This document shows, in pieces, positions 47,169-57,060 of a stretch of 64,000 nt of DNA; within the stretch, counting starts at the first letter, position 1, and each line of letters opens with the position of its first letter. A program made the translations under genes and the position numbers. Location: contig NW_017264194.1 in the NCBI RefSeq assembly GCF_001619985.1, positions 1,855,511 to 1,919,510 on the forward strand, written 5' to 3'. Origin of the DNA: Xylona heveae TC161. Its lineage: Eukaryota > Ascomycota > Xylonomycetes > Xylonales > Xylonaceae. The notes beneath the pieces were generated by a model. It ran no database searches, was not told the origin of the DNA, and worked only from the letters and a program-made list of their open reading frames with translations.

Positions 47169-47169
<1 letters not shown>

Positions 47170-47208
<39 letters not shown>

Positions 47209-47209
47209 C
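47170..47209 (+). repeat. (CAA)13 microsatellite
   Basis: Forty bases of pure CAA/ACA trinucleotides. In one frame it would read poly-Gln, in another poly-Asn, but no gene is supported here. Confidence 0.97.
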
Positions 47210-47280
47210 GACAGACAATTCCAATTCCAATTCAGATTCAAACTCCCCACTTCAATGAGAAAAGAGAAGAGATGGGGCGG

Positions 47281-47354
47281 GAGGAGAGGGGAGGAGAGGG
47301 GAGGAGAGGGGAGGAGAGGGGAGGAGAGGGGAGGAGAGGGGAGGAGAGGAGAGG
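47281..47354 (+). repeat. 10-bp GAGGAGAGGG minisatellite
   Basis: Seven near-perfect copies of GAGGAGAGGG. The plus strand offers many GG and GGGG runs close together, so a G-quadruplex could form. Confidence 0.95.
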
Positions 47355-47515
47355 ACTACTCGACTACTCGCGCACAGCTCCATATCACATACCATCATGG
47401 TATAGCTCATTGATGAGCTATGGCCATGGCTATGGCCCACGTTTATTTCCTCCGTGGGCCTTCCTCCGTGGGCCTTACAAAGAGAGATCCTACGTTATAT
47501 ATATTCAATCCGAGA

Positions 47516-47536
47516 TAGGTAGGTAGGTAGGTAGGG
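47516..47536 (+). repeat. (TAGG)n microsatellite
   Basis: About five TAGG/GTAG tetranucleotides in a row. It is too short and too internal to be telomeric. Confidence 0.9.
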
Positions 47537-47873
47537 AGGAGAAAGAACAGCGTAGGACTAAATGGGATATGTACTTTGACAGAAAGTAAAGTCGCCAATA
47601 TAGCTCAGGGACAAAAGGGTTACTACAACAATCACATTCAACAGACGGCAGGGCGACCGAACCAACCAGCGAGCTCATCATACTAGGGGGGAAAAAAAAC
47701 AACGGTTGTTTTAACTTCCTTACGGTCCAAATAAATAATTGAGAATCCTACAAATCCTACAAATCCTGTTAAAACAGAAAGACCGTAGTCAGTAATAAAG
47801 GGATATCTGTACCAAAGTCGTCGAGTCACACATGTCAAAACAAAAATTAATTTCAAACTAATCCCTTTTTCAA

Positions 47874-47910
47874 GGAAGAAGAAGAAGAAGAAGAAGAAGA
47901 AGAAGAAGAA
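47874..47910 (+). repeat. (GAA)12 microsatellite
   Basis: About twelve GAA trinucleotides, purine-rich on the plus strand. Confidence 0.93.
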
Positions 47911-47967
47911 AAGGTTTGAGAAAAAAAGGCAATATTTAAATCCAAGTTTGATTTCAAATCCATTTTG

Positions 47968-47986
47968 ATCGAATCGAATCGAATCG
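47968..47986 (+). repeat. (TCGAA)4 repeat
   Basis: Four pentanucleotide copies of TCGAA, an unusual self-complementary core (TCGA). Confidence 0.85.
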
Positions 47987-48083
47987 AAAAAAAAGACGAA
48001 AGGTAAAATAAACTATAAGTTATAGATAAAAAGGGGAGTGTTTTTAATAAACACAAAAGATGAAGAAAAAGATTGAAGAAAAG

Positions 48084-48112
<29 letters not shown>
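48084..48112 (+). repeat. Poly-A tract (29 bases)
   Basis: An uninterrupted run of A in an A-rich surround, on the 3' side of SET3 as transcribed on the minus strand, where it reads poly-T. No retroposed gene was recognised beside it. Confidence 0.95.
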
Positions 48113-48115
<3 letters not shown>

Positions 48116-48520
48116 AGTGGCACACATGGTGCCTAGTAAATCGAACTTGGGGGGAATAAAAGAAGGGAGGGGGGGAAAGGGGACCACCTAAAAAGGTGAT
48201 GAATTCGGGTACGAACGCAAAAAGGTTCAACCAAAAAAAGTATGAAAGGAAAAAAGAAAAAAAAAAGGGAGGAATTTGAAGTGAGGATGAAATAATCGTC
48301 TCTAACTCAGATAAAAAGAAAAAAAGCTCCCGGTATAAGGAGACCCCAAGGATAAAGAATTTCTCCTAGTACCGTCAAAACGCCGTAAGCCTAGAACCCG
48401 AACCCTGTGCCATGCGAAGACCCGACTCGACCGAGACTCCAAGAGAAGGAAAACAAGAACCAATTGAAAGAAAAGAATTTTGAACTCCGCCCTCCGGGAC
48501 TTGCATCATCGAGCCCCTCC

Positions 48521-51496
48521 TTACACGCCAGAAGGCGATTGTGTCAGATCTGACCCTTTTTCCTCGCCTTTCGTGATGGCCGGTACTGGCGACGAAGCTT
48601 TGCCTGAAGTTTCTTCGACAGCAAGCTGCTGAGGCTCCTCCTGCACCGGTGCAAGAGGCTTGGGCCCCTCATCAGGGAGAAGAGACTGACCTTGCGACAC
48701 GGTCTTGTCTGCGCTGGGTGCCTCTGCTTTACTCCGCCTGCTAACGTAGTCGCTCAAGCTGAGCTTCTTCTTCACAGGACTCGGCTGCACAGAAGCAGCC
48801 ACTGTTGGAGAGAGAGTAGCAGAGAGCAAGCCAGGTCCAGGACCGAGCGGCGAGTGTGTGGTCGTACTAGTCGTCAACGAAAGTGTCTCACTGAGAGACG
48901 GCGAAGTTGGAGAAGTATTAACGCCATGTCCATTCACCGGAACACGGCTGTCCGAGAAGCCTATATCTGTGGCTGCTGAAACGTCCGATTTCGGCGCAGT
49001 GGAATCACGGTGCTCGTTTGGCCCTGGCAGCTTCTCGGGCTGCTCTTGTTTGACAATAGACATGGGTGACGATGACTTCGTATCGCCCAGCGCCTCTGAC
49101 TCACTGTCCTTCATCTCAATATCCTCTGCCACTACTTGCGGACTCCTACTGGAGTCCTTCAGGTTGCTGTCTGGCATGGGACTGTACGGAACCATTTCAG
49201 GGGGCTGTGGGCTTTCGGCAACGGAGCGATTGGTGGAATTGGGAGAGGATGACCCTTCTCCTAGTCTGACTCGGTCGGCGTGACAACGCGTCAAAAGCCG
49301 TCTCGCCAATGATACATATACCTTTGGCTTGGGCGGTGGTTGGGGAACATCATACCAAACGTCCGACTCAGGATCAGTTTGGATGGCGATGTCGACATAG
49401 ACCGGGCGCGGCCACAGTAAAGATTGAGTATTATCCGCACGTGGCGACTGTTCCGCCACGGCAGCGTTTGATTGTCTTCGATTTCGAGTCTCGGATTGAT
49501 TGAAGAACAGATTTCGATCAGTCGATCTCGACTTTTGGGCACCAGAAGACGTAGTTGGCTGCGATGGTGAGGCCTGACGATGGCCTAGTTGTTTCTGTGA
49601 TGATACATGAGTAAGATTCTTTCTTCCTGACTGACCAAAGAGACGTGGGTATCTTACAGAAGACGAAATGGCAGGCGTATTCAGATTAGACCCACCGCTG
49701 TTTCGTTTCTTTCTCCGAAGCGCATTCTGCTGTGCCTCTTGCTCCAGTTGCTCAAAGCTCCTCTCAAGCGCGGCTATCTTTCTCTTCTCACGATCCGATA
49801 ACTCGGGTCCCGGGCCAGAACTTGGTTCCAGCAAATGAGAGGAAGGCGTCATATCTCGACTTCGAGACTTGCTTGGAACTGAACCGGACGCAGACCGATT
49901 GTCGTCGGCATCGTCCTCCGGCACGTTCTCGCTACTCGCCCTACTATTCACGCCTTGCGGGGTACCAGAAGCTTTCCCCTTCTTACCCCGTCTTCCTTTG
50001 AGAATTCCAGTCTCTGGGGAAGCAGGCATGCCGCGACGATCAAATCGAGCGAAGGCGCAGGGTCGTGGACCACTACATGCGCAACCACCAAAGTTGGCAA
50101 GAAGCGGGCTAACCCAATTAGCAATATAATCATCATCTTCATCAGTAAAACCCTCTTGCTTCACACCCCCATTGATGCTGGGGCGGAGAACCCGATTGAT
50201 GCATCCGTGAACCTCTTCGTCCAGATCCCAGCCAATCGTAATCTCTGCTCCTGGCTGCATGTCTTCTTTGGCAAACAGGCAAAAGTGATATTCGACGCCG
50301 TTGCTAATGAGCGTCTTCATGACTAGGTTCGGCTGGCAACTACGCCGTACGTAGCGACATCGACTGCCCTCCTTCCGACAGTCAATGTGAATGGGCAACT
50401 GGGGATGAAAGAAGACAAATGGTTCCGGGTGTCGAAGAGTATGCCAGCGGTTCGCGGGATCATGATAATAATCCTGAAGATGGCCAATCTGTCCCTTGAG
50501 CTCACCGACGACAGCGCCGGCCGGGACAAATGATTCCACAGTGAGATATTGCCAAATAGGGTAGGTGCCATGACACGAGAGGCTCGTGTCTCGCTTGAGT
50601 CTTTTGGTGAGATCCGGTAGGGGTAGAGATTCAATGGGCCGGTCAATTCGCTGAAAAACGTCCTGTGGCGTTTTGCCTTTGGTCACCTGGGCCAAAGCTG
50701 ATGGGTCTTTGATCCAGGACGAAAGACTGCCGGTCACGCCAATGTTGGCAAAGAGGTTGGCTTCCATGGCAACGTCTCCCGGATCTTCTCGATGAAGTCG
50801 CATAAACTCTTGACTGTATAGTTCGTTCCCTAGGCCATTCGTCGGAGGCACAGCCGCGGGCGACTTGGATGGGCTGCGACCCAAGTGAGTGCTTGAGCCC
50901 GTCCGTTTGCGCGACTGCAAGAGGGCGGCGGAAGAAGGGTGCGAACTGCCAGAAAGCGAGGGGCGATGACTCGTTTTAGCCTTCTTTGCCGGCGGCAGAT
51001 GTTCGCGCGGACTTGCGCTCCTCCTGCTGTCATTCTGCGCGCCATCGAGCCGATCGTGGTTCGACCAACCATTCACGGTCGAGGCGCCTTGACTTTGTTC
51101 TCTCGCCTTCTTCCTATTGGTCTTCGTATGCGGTCGCTTCGGCTTCCGGTCGCCCGAATCAATCTGCTCGCGTCGTCTCTTCTGGCGCTCCGTAGCCCGT
51201 CGAGTGTCCAGGACCCTCGGCTCACAGTCGACGCAGTTGTGGACGTCGGGAACCTTCTTGGTCGGGTAGTAGCACTCAATGTGTTGCCACGTCTCGCATC
51301 CTTCACAGAAGACGGTGTTGCCATCATCATCCTGAAAGCCGCAAATGCACTTGATGGTATAGGGCTCATCTTCCTCTGGCACATTGGCAGAAGATGCCAA
51401 CCCGCCAGGGGAAAAGGGCGGCGCAGGCGGAAAGGCGACGACCGGATCTAGTGGGGGCGCCGCATGCGGAGAGAGTAAAGAAGGGGTATCGTTCAT
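48521..51496 (-). CDS. SET3: Set3-type PHD and SET-domain protein
   Basis: Scaffold of the Set3 histone deacetylase complex, read as an intronless gene of 991 residues. The PHD finger (about residues 46-95) is YTIKCICGFQDDDGN, FCEGCETWQHIECYY, HNCVDC, with the Trp needed to bind H3K4me2/3. A basic, Ser-rich linker (RRREQIDSGDRKPKRP) leads to the SET domain (about residues 300-450): FVPAGAVVGELKGQIG, RYVRRSCQPNLVMK and GAEITIGWDLDEEV. The canonical NHS and DY residues of active methyltransferases are altered, in line with Set3 being thought catalytically inactive. The C-terminal half is disordered, with poly-Ser/Pro parts and a SLSDYVSRR motif. The start is three bases after a CGTTTCAG acceptor-like site, so a 5' UTR intron is likely. 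Confidence 0.93.
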   Translation of the reverse strand: MNDTPSLLSPHAAPPLDPVVAFPPAPPFSPGGLASSANVPEEDEPYTIKCICGFQDDDGNTVFCEGCETWQHIECYYPTKKVPDVHNCVDCEPRVLDTRRATERQKRRREQIDSGDRKPKRPHTKTNRKKAREQSQGASTVNGWSNHDRLDGAQNDSRRSASPREHLPPAKKAKTSHRPSLSGSSHPSSAALLQSRKRTGSSTHLGRSPSKSPAAVPPTNGLGNELYSQEFMRLHREDPGDVAMEANLFANIGVTGSLSSWIKDPSALAQVTKGKTPQDVFQRIDRPIESLPLPDLTKRLKRDTSLSCHGTYPIWQYLTVESFVPAGAVVGELKGQIGHLQDYYHDPANRWHTLRHPEPFVFFHPQLPIHIDCRKEGSRCRYVRRSCQPNLVMKTLISNGVEYHFCLFAKEDMQPGAEITIGWDLDEEVHGCINRVLRPSINGGVKQEGFTDEDDDYIANWVSPLLANFGGCACSGPRPCAFARFDRRGMPASPETGILKGRRGKKGKASGTPQGVNSRASSENVPEDDADDNRSASGSVPSKSRSRDMTPSSHLLEPSSGPGPELSDREKRKIAALERSFEQLEQEAQQNALRRKKRNSGGSNLNTPAISSSVRYPRLFGQSGRKNLTHVSSQKQLGHRQASPSQPTTSSGAQKSRSTDRNLFFNQSETRNRRQSNAAVAEQSPRADNTQSLLWPRPVYVDIAIQTDPESDVWYDVPQPPPKPKVYVSLARRLLTRCHADRVRLGEGSSSPNSTNRSVAESPQPPEMVPYSPMPDSNLKDSSRSPQVVAEDIEMKDSESEALGDTKSSSPMSIVKQEQPEKLPGPNEHRDSTAPKSDVSAATDIGFSDSRVPVNGHGVNTSPTSPSLSETLSLTTSTTTHSPLGPGPGLLSATLSPTVAASVQPSPVKKKLSLSDYVSRRSKAEAPSADKTVSQGQSLLPDEGPKPLAPVQEEPQQLAVEETSGKASSPVPAITKGEEKGSDLTQSPSGV

Positions 51497-54257
51497 AATC
51501 TGAAACGTAGCCGTAGGTGGCCTGCAATCATGAAGGAAACAAGATTAAAATTTCCTGGGTCGGTGTCGCATGACGGCTGGAGGCACCACCAAACAGTCAA
51601 CGACTTGTAAAATCCCCAACCAATCAAGCTATTGTAGAAGAAGCGAAGTCCAAACCGCAGAGCGAAAAGTTTACTTCGGACTTTGGTCTGGAAGCTGCGG
51701 CGATGCTTGACGGAGAGCGGTCGGCGGGAGCCTGTATCGACTTTCTCGGCGTGACTCCAAGAGCGAGAGGATGCGGCGGGCTCAAGCGGTGGCTCAATGA
51801 TGGTGGATTCAACAAGCCGCAGAGACGTGAGACAGAGCGGAATAGAGATGAAGCGGCTTCTGCGTAGGCTGAGCCGGATGCTGATAACCAACTGGGCGTG
51901 TCCAGTTGGCGATGCGCACGACGACGAGGAGGAGTCTGGTGGGTGGGCGGGGATGTTTAAAGATTGTTGGCGAGATGAGAAGGCGAATCCAGCAATTAAT
52001 GAAGATTAAAGGAAATAGTTTTGGAGAAGGACAAGACAGCAATGGGTAAGAGAGATAAGAAGCGGAGCTGCGTAAGGTGGCGTGGGTGAGGAGGAAGAGG
52101 AAGGAGAAGTCAGTCGAGGGTCGAAGAGAGTGTATGTAGGAGAGAGAGGGAGAGAAGAGAGGGCAAGTCCTGAGGGAGAGTATAGAGCGAAAGCGAGGCG
52201 AGACGAGAGAGTGAGAGCGGACGAGATGAGCCAAAGAGAGCCGAAGAGAGTAGAGAGAGTCCGCAAGAAGGGGAGCGAGCGAGCGGGAACGAAAGCGAGA
52301 TGGTACCGTAAGAGTTACTACTCTCACTCTCCGCTCGCTGCGACCTCACTCCCTCTCAGCGCTCCCTTTTCTCTCTTTCTCTCTTTCTCTGCCTTCTCCT
52401 CTCTCTCCCCTGCCCCATTTCTCCCTTCTGTGGACGAGACGCGAGAGAGAGGGACAGATAGACGGACAAAAGTCGACTGGCCAGCTGTAGCCCGAAGAGA
52501 AGCGAAGAGCAAATGGGACATGAATTTTTCCCAGAAAAGCCCAAGTTTGGGATTCTACAGAAGGGGGACGAAAGTAATTTGTCCATTTCTAACCCGGCCG
52601 CCACTGCCGCTTTGGGATTTAGCGCCGCGACCGTTGCCAGATTGAGGGTCGAAAAAGGACTTGGCCAAAGTCGGTCGCTCTGATGAGGTACTTCCTTTTA
52701 AGGTACCCTCAGGCGAAGCTCATATAGTAAAAGGACCACGTCATAAGTATCCGGTTTCAGCATGAACGCGAAGACATGTCATGAACCATGGCTCTGTTGC
52801 TGGACGGACTGAAGTTTGGGCGGAAGGAAGTATGACGGTAAGATGGCGCACGGGGTTCGAGCGAAGGTGTAAGAGATAACACTTAAGTGTCGATGACACA
52901 GATGACCTGCACGAGAGGTGAAGCTGCTCTGTGTGCGAGAAGGACGTCTCTTCAGTGTTTTTGGATCGCAGGGCTTCGTTGGCCGAGAGACCACCTTGTC
53001 GTGGGGTGGGACGATGCACATCCTGCGACTTCAAATCCAAGGGTGAGAGATCCCGTGCGTAGAGCCAGCCCAAGGGGGTGGAAGGTCCATTGTCGGGATA
53101 TCATCGTCCGGTGTTTAGTATGTCAAATAACTTCTCAGACCGATCCTGCTTCATTATTCTGGTGGACTGGATTATTGCTCAAAGTCTTGAAATGCTGAAA
53201 TCCCATTGCTGCGTAAGAAGTTGAATCCTGCCTAGATCTTGTTATTAGACGCCGAAGCGAAATGCCGTCTCGTCATGATATACTTGCCATAACCCCTTGA
53301 CCGATGATGAACTCTCGGCTTCCTTGGATAAGTACTCGGCTTATGACCAAATAGCTGCAGATCATAGCTGTTATCAGTAGATATCAATAGCGACAAAAAT
53401 CATCAAAAAGGCACCACGATCATTTGCGGAGCGTTACTCGTAAGTGGCGGAGAGGATGGAACGACTCTCTTTTCAACGGTTGACAATCAGGGTATTGTTC
53501 TCCAAACGTATGCCAGCCCTTCCCCTTTTAATCCTCTTCCTGGACCTTTTGGGTTTCTCATGTGCCTCTAGACATTGAGCAACGACTTGGTCAGCTGATT
53601 TCAAAAGGAACCTTGAACCCTTGCACTTGGGCGGCCGTTCAAGTGACAGCTTATTCGCAATGAAAGCAATGGTTTTATTTAAATTTGTAGAGCAGAGTCT
53701 CCCAGTACGGGATGTCGCGCCAGTTCCCCTTTACCAGCAGCTTTCTAGTTCCTCAGGTTGAAAGTCAAGCAAGAGAAATTATCTCGTAGTTGAGGCCATT
53801 ACAAAGTTGTTATTTTGAATGTTGCAGCCTACCGTTAAATATGCTCTCTTCCTGACGTAAATAATCAGTACATGAAAATAATCAAATATTTGTTCAATAT
53901 ACTACTCTCACGGCTCATCTTATAGTCAAGGGATCGTTTACTGTAGGTAGTGAACAGCATCTATTCCCGTTATCAATGGAAGAAGCAGCTGGCGGATTCA
54001 AAATGCACTAGACCCAATTGAGCTCAGTAAAAACCAAGGCCAGACCCTGGTCATTCGCCAACCTCCCCGCCACGATTATCATTCGCCGAACCGACCGGCA
54101 GACCGCCCGTCCATATCGCATCATCTGGCTGCATCACCTATCATCGTAAGGTCGGCTCATCAACCCAGAGAGCTGCCTTTGACACAGCTCTACTACTTTT
54201 ATCTACTACCACCTACGCCTCGAAGCACGAATCAGTGCTTCAACCTGTCATCTCAAG
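51497..54257. other. Long intergenic region with GA/CT-rich promoter tracts
   Basis: Divergent space of 2.8 kb between SET3 and NPC2. Purine-rich sequence on the plus strand at about 52085-52290 is followed by pyrimidine-rich sequence at 52317-52440, then GAGAGAGAGGGA. Beyond 52640 the sequence is ordinary and I see no exon-like protein signal on either strand up to 54257, although short spliced genes could hide. Confidence 0.5.
52085..52460. repeat. GA-rich and CT-rich tracts
   Basis: Low-complexity GAGAGAG/GAGAGGG sequence switches at about 52317 to CTCTCTTTCTCTCT and back. It lies about 0.6-1 kb upstream of SET3. The two halves are roughly complementary and could pair; GA/CT tracts are common in fungal promoters. 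Confidence 0.8.
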
Positions 54258-54899
54258 ATGAGGATCTCATCGGCCTTAGTTACGCTTGCCTTATCGTCTG
54301 TCGTTGCCGCTCGCTCGATCTGGCCGGGAGGCTTGACAGAACAGACTACTCCTAGAATCCAGGGCGACTTGTCTGTTCCTGGTGAAAACCCGTTGGAGTT
54401 TTGCCGTGACACTGGAGAGGATATCTTAACTATCGAGCGCGTCAACTTGACTCCCAACCCGCCACTACCGTAAGTCGGGTCTTGACCACGAAAGTTTATA
54501 TCTCAACTGCTAACCTTGTTTTCCCTCATTTAACAGTGGCCAAACCTTGACCATTGAAGCTGCCGGCGTCTTCAGCGAAGATATTGAAGAGGGGGCCTAC
54601 GTCAACCTCCAGGTCAAATATGGCCTTATCCGACTGATCAACCAACGCGCCGATCTCTGCGAGCAGATCAAGAATGTCGACCTCGAGTGCCCGATCAAGA
54701 AGGGCAAGACGGTTCTGACCAAGGAAGTCGAGCTTCCCAAAGAAATCCCTCCGGTAAGGCATTTGCTGCTCTTTGCGCCAGCTGGGAAGAATTACGCTAA
54801 TCGTGGTTTCAGGGAAAATACACTGTTTTCGCCGACGTCTACACCGTTGATGACCGGAAGATTACCTGTCTTACCGCAACTGTCGTCTTTCCCCGATGA
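54258..54899 (+). CDS. NPC2: ML-domain lipid-transfer protein (Npc2)
   Basis: A small secreted or vacuolar lipid-binding protein, Npc2 in yeast and the phosphatidylglycerol/phosphatidylinositol transfer protein of moulds; it hands sterols to Ncr1 (NPC1) at the vacuole. Exons 54258-54469, 54537-54753 and 54813-54899 sum to 516 bases and 171 residues. Residues 1-19 are a signal peptide (MRISSALVTLALSSVVAARS). The ML domain holds the expected cysteines: NPLEFCRDTGEDIL, LCEQIKNVDLECPIKKG and ITCLTATVVF. The PLPPGQTLTIEAAG and KTVLTKEVELPKEIPPGKY segments are typical, the second spanning an intron. Intact throughout. Confidence 0.96.
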
Positions 54900-55324
54900 T
54901 GGGTCATCCGGTTATTGGATCCCGAATCCTGGACCTGGCGTCTAATCTCAAAGTTGATACGACATTTACGAAGGACGATATGAAGGGGATAGCCACTGTA
55001 ACATGGTCCCTAATCAGGTGATCAAACACCTGCTGGACATGTAGAATATGTTTTTGTTTTTTTCGCAAATACTGTTTTGTCCAAAGCCCAAACATGACGG
55101 CTCATTGCATCTCTTGTCTGCAAACGCACATTGTAACGTCTAAATGGTAGCATAATTGTACTGCATGATATTGTAACGTCCAAACGTTAGTATAATCATA
55201 ATGCGCATGGATATTTATACGAAGATGACGAAATTACAAAATCCCGCACGCTCATTTCTAACAATCAACTCGAACCCTCTCCCATGAGCAAACTAATGCG
55301 GACAAATCCATTCCTCTAAGATAT
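54900..55324. other. Convergent 3' region NPC2 / VMA7
   Basis: Tail-to-tail spacer containing a 27-base direct repeat (separate entry). Nothing coding. Confidence 0.55.
55130..55196 (+). repeat. 27-bp imperfect direct repeat, 40-bp period
   Basis: Copy 1 (55130-55156) and copy 2 (55170-55196) share ATTGTAACGTC then AA...TAG.ATAAT with about four differences. The spacer is 13 bases. Origin is unknown; a short tandem duplication that has drifted is the simplest view. Confidence 0.75.
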
Positions 55325-56377
55325 CTACTCTCCAAAAAGCCGTCTTACTCTGCGGAGAACACTGTCTTTCTCCGGATCGTACGGGTGATCCTTTGAGGGT
55401 ATCTCTAACAGAGCTGGAAATGCAGCAGTATATGTGTCCACGCGATGTCGTATCCGTTCCGCAACCTAAATCCGTGCGGGTTAGCTCGATGCTTCATACG
55501 AGCGCAGCTAGTTTCCTTCCTTCCTTGCTTGCTTTCTTTCTTCCTTTGTCTTTTTTTCTTTCCCTCAATAGTATGTATATTCACAAAAACCAGGGTACGC
55601 AGGGTAGGGCACAAACATGTTGATTGATGAGCACAATGGCAATATCTTTGCGCTCCTCTGTGAAATTATCAAAGGCGGCTTCGATCGCGGCCGTTTCCGT
55701 TTTCTGATCCACGACAAGGAAATTCTTCTGCGAGTCCGGCGGCTGCGTTACATGCTATTTTCCCATCGAAGATTGTAACTTGTTAGCTTTTGATCCTTTC
55801 ATCCATTATATGTTCTTATCCGCTTTATACGCATATCCGCTTTTTTCAACGCGACATATTTCCAGTGGAACGGTGTCGAAGGATTCAACAGGAAGTAAAT
55901 GCTTCCCCCTCAAAATTCAACACGCACAAAAAGAAGCGAGAAGGAAAACGAAATGAAAGCAATGAAGATGAAAAGGAGGAAAAAGGGAGAGAACGTACAC
56001 CAATACCAGCGAGTAAAAGCCCAGTCACGGAATCCTATACATATCCTGTAATCAGCATGCATTCTTTTTTCTTTCCCTTTCTTTTCCCTTCCTCTTGCTT
56101 ATTTAAACAATCGCGGTCCATGACGTCGAGGTATGTTCATATAGCTTATAGACCGCGAATGACGCTCGCGAGTTGCCAGAGCGCGAGTTGCCAGAGCGCG
56201 AATCGCTCTATCCTGATGAGACAAGAGTTGCTGGAGCAAGCGTGTATATCGACCTCGGGCGTGATAGAGGATCATGTAACCGAGGACAGCGGAGTTATTG
56301 TGGGAAGGGAATTATACCTCATCGCCAATGACTGCAAGGAATTGGCGGTCCTTGTTGGAGGCAGTTGGTGCCGCCAT
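55325..56377 (-). CDS. VMA7: V-ATPase subunit F
   Basis: A soluble stalk subunit of the V1 sector of the vacuolar proton pump. It is broken into four small exons that are easily missed: 56318-56377 ([20 protein letters not shown]), 55999-56034 ([12 protein letters not shown], only 36 bases), 55617-55754 ([40 protein letters not shown]) and 55325-55465 ([42 protein letters not shown]). The exons total 375 bases and 124 residues, the usual length, with GTACGT, GTTTGT and GTATAA donors and clean phase. The family hallmark FLVVD..TET..IE..F..FT.R.DIAI.LINQ is complete. Intron 1 (56035-56317) holds a 15-base tandem repeat. Confidence 0.96.
56168..56205 (+). repeat. 15-bp tandem repeat in VMA7 intron
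   Basis: The unit GCGAGTTGCCAGAGC is present twice exactly and begun a third time (GCGAATCGC). It lies inside the first intron of VMA7. Confidence 0.85.
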
Positions 56378-57060
56378 GATTTGAGGATCTCGAGAGCGCT
56401 GGCGTGCAGGAAATTCTCCGCGTGCGATGCCGAAGTGAGTACTCGAAATGGGTCAGGTAGACCTGCGACGATAACGAATGATTGTGTGGCTTACGGTGAG
56501 AGAAGGTTGTAGCCTGAGAGTGAGCTGTGGCTGTATTCCTGGGTTTAGATTCTAGTGCAAGTGGTTCATAGAGGTTGTCCGAGCTCCTGCTGCTAACATC
56601 ACGACTCACCGGGGGGACCCTCGTACGGCGGTTCCCGAAGTCGGGATAAGATAACTGGCTACGGCGGGCACAGTGGTCCATTATTGCTCCGCGACGAACT
56701 CGGTTATGAGATCACTGGATTAGCAGAGAAGTTCGGTCCAAGCTATGACTGGGGCTTAACTGAGTTAGAGTTGAGATAAGGGTAGCTCTCAGGCAATGTA
56801 CGCTTAATTAATTAAAGCGGAACTCTTACTTGGACAAACGTCAACAAGAGGCTTGGAGATATGTCAGCGAGAAGTTTTTCCTCTCGTATATCAAATATTT
56901 TATGGGCACGTATTTTGGGTCATTGGAGCCAAATCTAGAATATACTACATTTGAACCGCTGGTATTTACGTATCCCATCGTGAAAAATGGGGACTAGTAA
57001 CCTATTCACAGTGCCATCTGTACTAATAGCTGCCCCTGGGCATCCATTCGAGGCAACCCT
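56378..57060. other. Intergenic, VMA7 promoter
   Basis: Upstream region of VMA7 and 3' flank of the alpha-galactosidase gene. No gene seen. Confidence 0.5.

Larger units (their letters stand above)
46510..48520. other. Microsatellite-rich intergenic stretch
   Basis: Two kilobases between convergent MTR10 and SET3, full of simple repeats: CCTTTT-type runs (about 46740-46810), CAA, a GAGGAGAGGG minisatellite, TAGG, GAA, TCGAA and a long poly-A. Frames over it are low-complexity artefacts. It likely also holds the 3' UTRs of both genes. Confidence 0.6.

Noticed and set aside
47057-47526. Frames rich in Asn/Gln and Gly/Glu/Arg over microsatellites
   Set aside because: They are direct translations of CAA and GAGGAGAGGG repeats with no flanking coding signal.
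47516-47536. Telomere-like TAGG repeat
   Set aside because: The unit is TAGG rather than TTAGGG and is only about five copies within a gene-dense region.
51493-51891. Arg/Leu/Ser-rich minus frame before SET3
   Set aside because: It lies in the SET3 5' region, lacks any domain and is probably UTR or promoter.
55790-56512. Plus-strand frame of 240 codons near VMA7
   Set aside because: It runs across the introns and exons of VMA7 on the opposite strand; basic low-complexity content and no domain. VMA7 explains the region better.
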